Shown piece by piece: positions 4,489 through 5,994 of a stretch of DNA of 5,994 bases. Numbering within the stretch: position 1 is the stretch's first letter; each line of letters opens with the position of its first letter. This stretch comes from Spirochaetia bacterium (lineage in GTDB: Bacteria; Spirochaetota; Spirochaetia; Treponematales; Breznakiellaceae): contig BOBW01000096.1 of assembly GCA_026002595.1 (NCBI GenBank), positions 1 through 5,994 of the forward strand, given 5' to 3'. The notes beneath the pieces are model-generated. The model saw only the letters and a list, made by a program, of their open reading frames with translations. It was not told where the DNA came from and ran no database searches. The position numbers and the translations under genes are program-made.

Positions 4489-5781
4489 TCATTTTAATAA
4501 CTCCATGGCCTTTTGATATATTTCTTTTATTTTATCCAATTTTATTTCTCCCTCATTAAACCTAAGGCAGAAATTCATTTTATTATTTACTGTAATTAAC
4601 CCAACTGTTAATAAATTGGCGGGAAATGCCGGTCCAATAAATTGTATGTCTTTGACTTTAATATTTTCATAGTTTTTAAATTCATGCCGTCCTAAATTTG
4701 AAATACCCAAGCCTTTGTTTTCCAGTTGTTCACCAATTAATTCAGCTAGTTTTTTTGCTATTGGGTGATCAAAATTGCCATAAGCCGCAAACATTATTAC
4801 TTCTATCAAGTCCTTATCAAATTCATTGAGAAAATGTATAACCAAATGTCTGTTTTTGGCATTTAGTAATTGTGCTTTTAATATTGATGCAATACTATTT
4901 GCGTTTGCGATAAAACCATTGACCGGATCATAATTTATCTTTGCAGATATACCGGTAACATAATTTCCCATAGAATTGTTTGGTTCCGACACCAATTCAT
5001 TGCGTATATTTGCCGCTACTCCAAGACGTAGTTCCTTTGACCCAAGTATTTCCATTAGTGCCACTGAAAATGCTGATGAGATAAGTTCATTTACCGTTAA
5101 GCCGTTTGATTTGCTTTTTTCCAGTAATTTTTTTACGCTATCTTCTTCCAGTGAAACTATAAAAAAATTGGGACTGTATTTTTTTCGATACCCTTCAAAA
5201 AAAGTTACATAATCTTTTTCAGAAAAATGAGAACGGGTTTTTCTCCATTCCATGTTAAGCCATTGTGCATAGTCCTTTGTCGATTGTTCCAGAAGAACCG
5301 TTTCTTTAAAATATTTTTCATATGGTTCAGACGGCGGTATCTGAGGAGTTATGTCAATTTTATTATCCAATGCCAATACTATGTCCTTAACTAAATTTAA
5401 ATAACCTATGCCGTCTCCAATAATATGATGCCCCAATATAACTATTTCTGTATCTTTGCCAGTGATTACACAAAATTTAGCCAATGACCCTTTAAGGAAA
5501 TCAAATGGAATATTATCTGTTTTTTTATACCATGTTTGCCAATCCATTTCATTTGATTTAAAATATTCAATGCCAATGGAACAGTTTTCAATAAACCATG
5601 CGTTATTGTCATTATCCATTTCAATAGAACAATTTAATAGGGGGTGTTTTATGCAAGCCTTTTTTAAGGTCTCTTCAATAGTTTCTTTATCAAAAGTCCC
5701 TTCAATTATTACTCTAAAACATACATTAATGCTGGGAGAACGTAAATGCAACCGTTCATTCATTATTAGTATCTTATTCAT
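4489..5781 (-). CDS. Condensation-domain / CoA-dependent acyltransferase superfamily protein
   Basis: The 430-aa length is close to that of a stand-alone condensation or alcohol acetyltransferase-type domain. The catalytic HHxxxDG motif is present as HHIIGDG (118-124), with His119 as the expected general base. Later landmarks fit the same fold: VAANIRNEL (255-263), MGNYVTG (271-277, like the GNxV segment) and GISNLGRHEF (359-368), where acetyltransferases of the PapA/AATase type have SNLG. The enzyme should join an acyl group from a CoA or carrier-protein thioester to an alcohol or amine acceptor. The substrate cannot be told. There are no adenylation, carrier or export genes beside it, so it must act with host functions elsewhere. 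Start ATG 5779-5781 with GGAGG seven nt upstream; stop TGA, 22 nt before attC6. No signal peptide, so likely cytosolic. Confidence 0.85.
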   Translation of the reverse strand: MNKILIMNERLHLRSPSINVCFRVIIEGTFDKETIEETLKKACIKHPLLNCSIEMDNDNNAWFIENCSIGIEYFKSNEMDWQTWYKKTDNIPFDFLKGSLAKFCVITGKDTEIVILGHHIIGDGIGYLNLVKDIVLALDNKIDITPQIPPSEPYEKYFKETVLLEQSTKDYAQWLNMEWRKTRSHFSEKDYVTFFEGYRKKYSPNFFIVSLEEDSVKKLLEKSKSNGLTVNELISSAFSVALMEILGSKELRLGVAANIRNELVSEPNNSMGNYVTGISAKINYDPVNGFIANANSIASILKAQLLNAKNRHLVIHFLNEFDKDLIEVIMFAAYGNFDHPIAKKLAELIGEQLENKGLGISNLGRHEFKNYENIKVKDIQFIGPAFPANLLTVGLITVNNKMNFCLRFNEGEIKLDKIKEIYQKAMELLK

Positions 5782-5808
5782 TACATATCCTCCATTTCCA
5801 TAAAATTT

Positions 5809-5838
5809 ACTTTATCATATTCATACAAATTTTGTCAA
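5809..5838 (-). promoter_or_regulatory. Probable promoter of cassette 6
   Basis: TTGACA (5833-5838, minus strand) is followed after 18 nt by TAAAGT (5809-5814), four of six consensus bases. The expected start is near 5802, upstream of GGAGG (5789-5793). The -35 lies 29 nt inside the attC7 edge. Confidence 0.65.
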
Positions 5839-5867
5839 TAGTATTTTCAAAAATTTCAAAACCAATT

Positions 5868-5994
5868 GCACATAACGTGAAAGCTATACGACGTTTTTGC
5901 GGTTGCGATAAAGGAAACCGAAGGTTTCCAGCAACCGCAAAAATGTGCCGGAGAAAAAACGCACAAAGGCCGCAGGCCGACTGCGTTTTTTCGT
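5868..5994 (-). repeat. attC: attC7, family A, partial (R'' end outside window)
   Basis: GCACATAAC (5868-5876), L box GCTATACG, arm 1 with GGAAACC-GAA-GGTTTCC, and arm 2 with GGCC-GCA-GGCC are visible; about 46 nt including arm 3 and the R'' box lie beyond the window. It belongs to the next cassette, whose gene should be to the right on the same strand. Crossover is predicted between 5875 and 5876. Confidence 0.86.

Larger units (their letters stand above)
4302..5875 (-). mobile_element. Cassette 6: acyltransferase-like gene plus family A attC
   Basis: This is the longest unit here, 1574 bp. The end arms 4458-4477 and 5857-5876 are complementary over 20 nt with one T.G wobble; the private extension is TTGGTTTTG. 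The sequence just inside the arms resembles cassette 5 (GAAATTT after the 5' arm, CTTT after the 3' arm on the plus strand), suggesting these two cassettes share a history. Confidence 0.84.
1..5994 (-). mobile_element. Integron gene-cassette array (interior segment)
   Basis: Six single-gene cassettes in one orientation are separated by seven attC-type repeats (two truncated by the window). The repeats share complementary outer boxes GC(A/G)CATAAC and GTTATG(T/C)GC and inner L boxes, while the genes between them are unrelated. This is the pattern of a chromosomal integron. Genes are transcribed on the minus strand and each is followed by its own attC at lower coordinates. No integrase or attI lies in the window, so the platform must be elsewhere. 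The resemblance to treponemal integrons is from memory of that family. It fits the AT-rich genes and lipoproteins but is not proved here. Confidence 0.88.

Noticed and set aside
734..5994. CRISPR-like regular repeats
   Set aside because: The repeats are about 173 bp with internal hairpins, and the intervals are 568-1401 bp each holding a gene.
1..5994. Insertion sequence or transposon units with terminal inverted repeats
   Set aside because: The complementary cassette ends look like inverted repeats, but there is no transposase, no target duplication is seen, and the R and L box layout fits attC sites better.

Overview
This window is a stretch of a chromosomal integron cassette array. Six protein genes, all on the minus strand, alternate with seven copies (five complete, two cut by the window edges) of a long folded repeat of 173-178 bp. 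Each repeat starts GC(A/G)CATAAC and ends GTTATG(T/C)GC. These ends are the complementary R' and R'' boxes of an integron attC site. Just inside them are complementary L boxes (GCTATACG/CGTATAGC or GGTTTGCG/CGCAAACC). The AT-rich unrelated genes, a Cys lipobox lipoprotein, a signal-peptide protein and the resemblance to the cassette arrays described for Treponema denticola and other oral treponemes suggest a spirochaete, most likely a Treponema. The genus is an inference. No integrase gene, attI, tRNA, rRNA, transposase or phage gene is present, so this is an interior part of the array.

Layout, left to right; genes read right to left and each gene owns the attC on its left. Cassette 1 (left end missing, to 741): small membrane protein. 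Cassette 2 (742-1799): secreted protein of unknown function. Cassette 3 (1800-2644): S51-peptidase-like protein. Cassette 4 (2645-3393): short lipoprotein. Cassette 5 (3394-4301): DUF6483-like protein whose stop codon lies inside its own attC. Cassette 6 (4302-5875): 430-aa condensation-domain-like acyltransferase with HHIIGDG. Cassette 7: only part of its attC (5876-5994). Boundaries are placed at the expected IntI crossover, G^TT on the minus strand.

The genes do not form a pathway. They are independent accessory genes, and each has its own TTGACA promoter about 30-45 nt inside the cassette's 5' end, so expression probably does not depend on a distant Pc promoter.

The most striking structural signal is that the two ends of every cassette are complementary well beyond the R boxes. 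The arms total 17-20 nt, their sequence is private to each cassette, and one position is always T opposite G on the plus strand. In an excised circle these arms would lengthen the attC stem. The plus strand is the attC bottom strand, the one integron integrases use. It also has GNA triloops in all twelve inner hairpin loops seen, and a conserved G.T wobble where the other strand would have an A.C mismatch. Two attC families (A: sites 2, 3, 4, 6, 7; B: sites 1, 5) share this architecture but differ in sequence, with compensatory changes in their stems.
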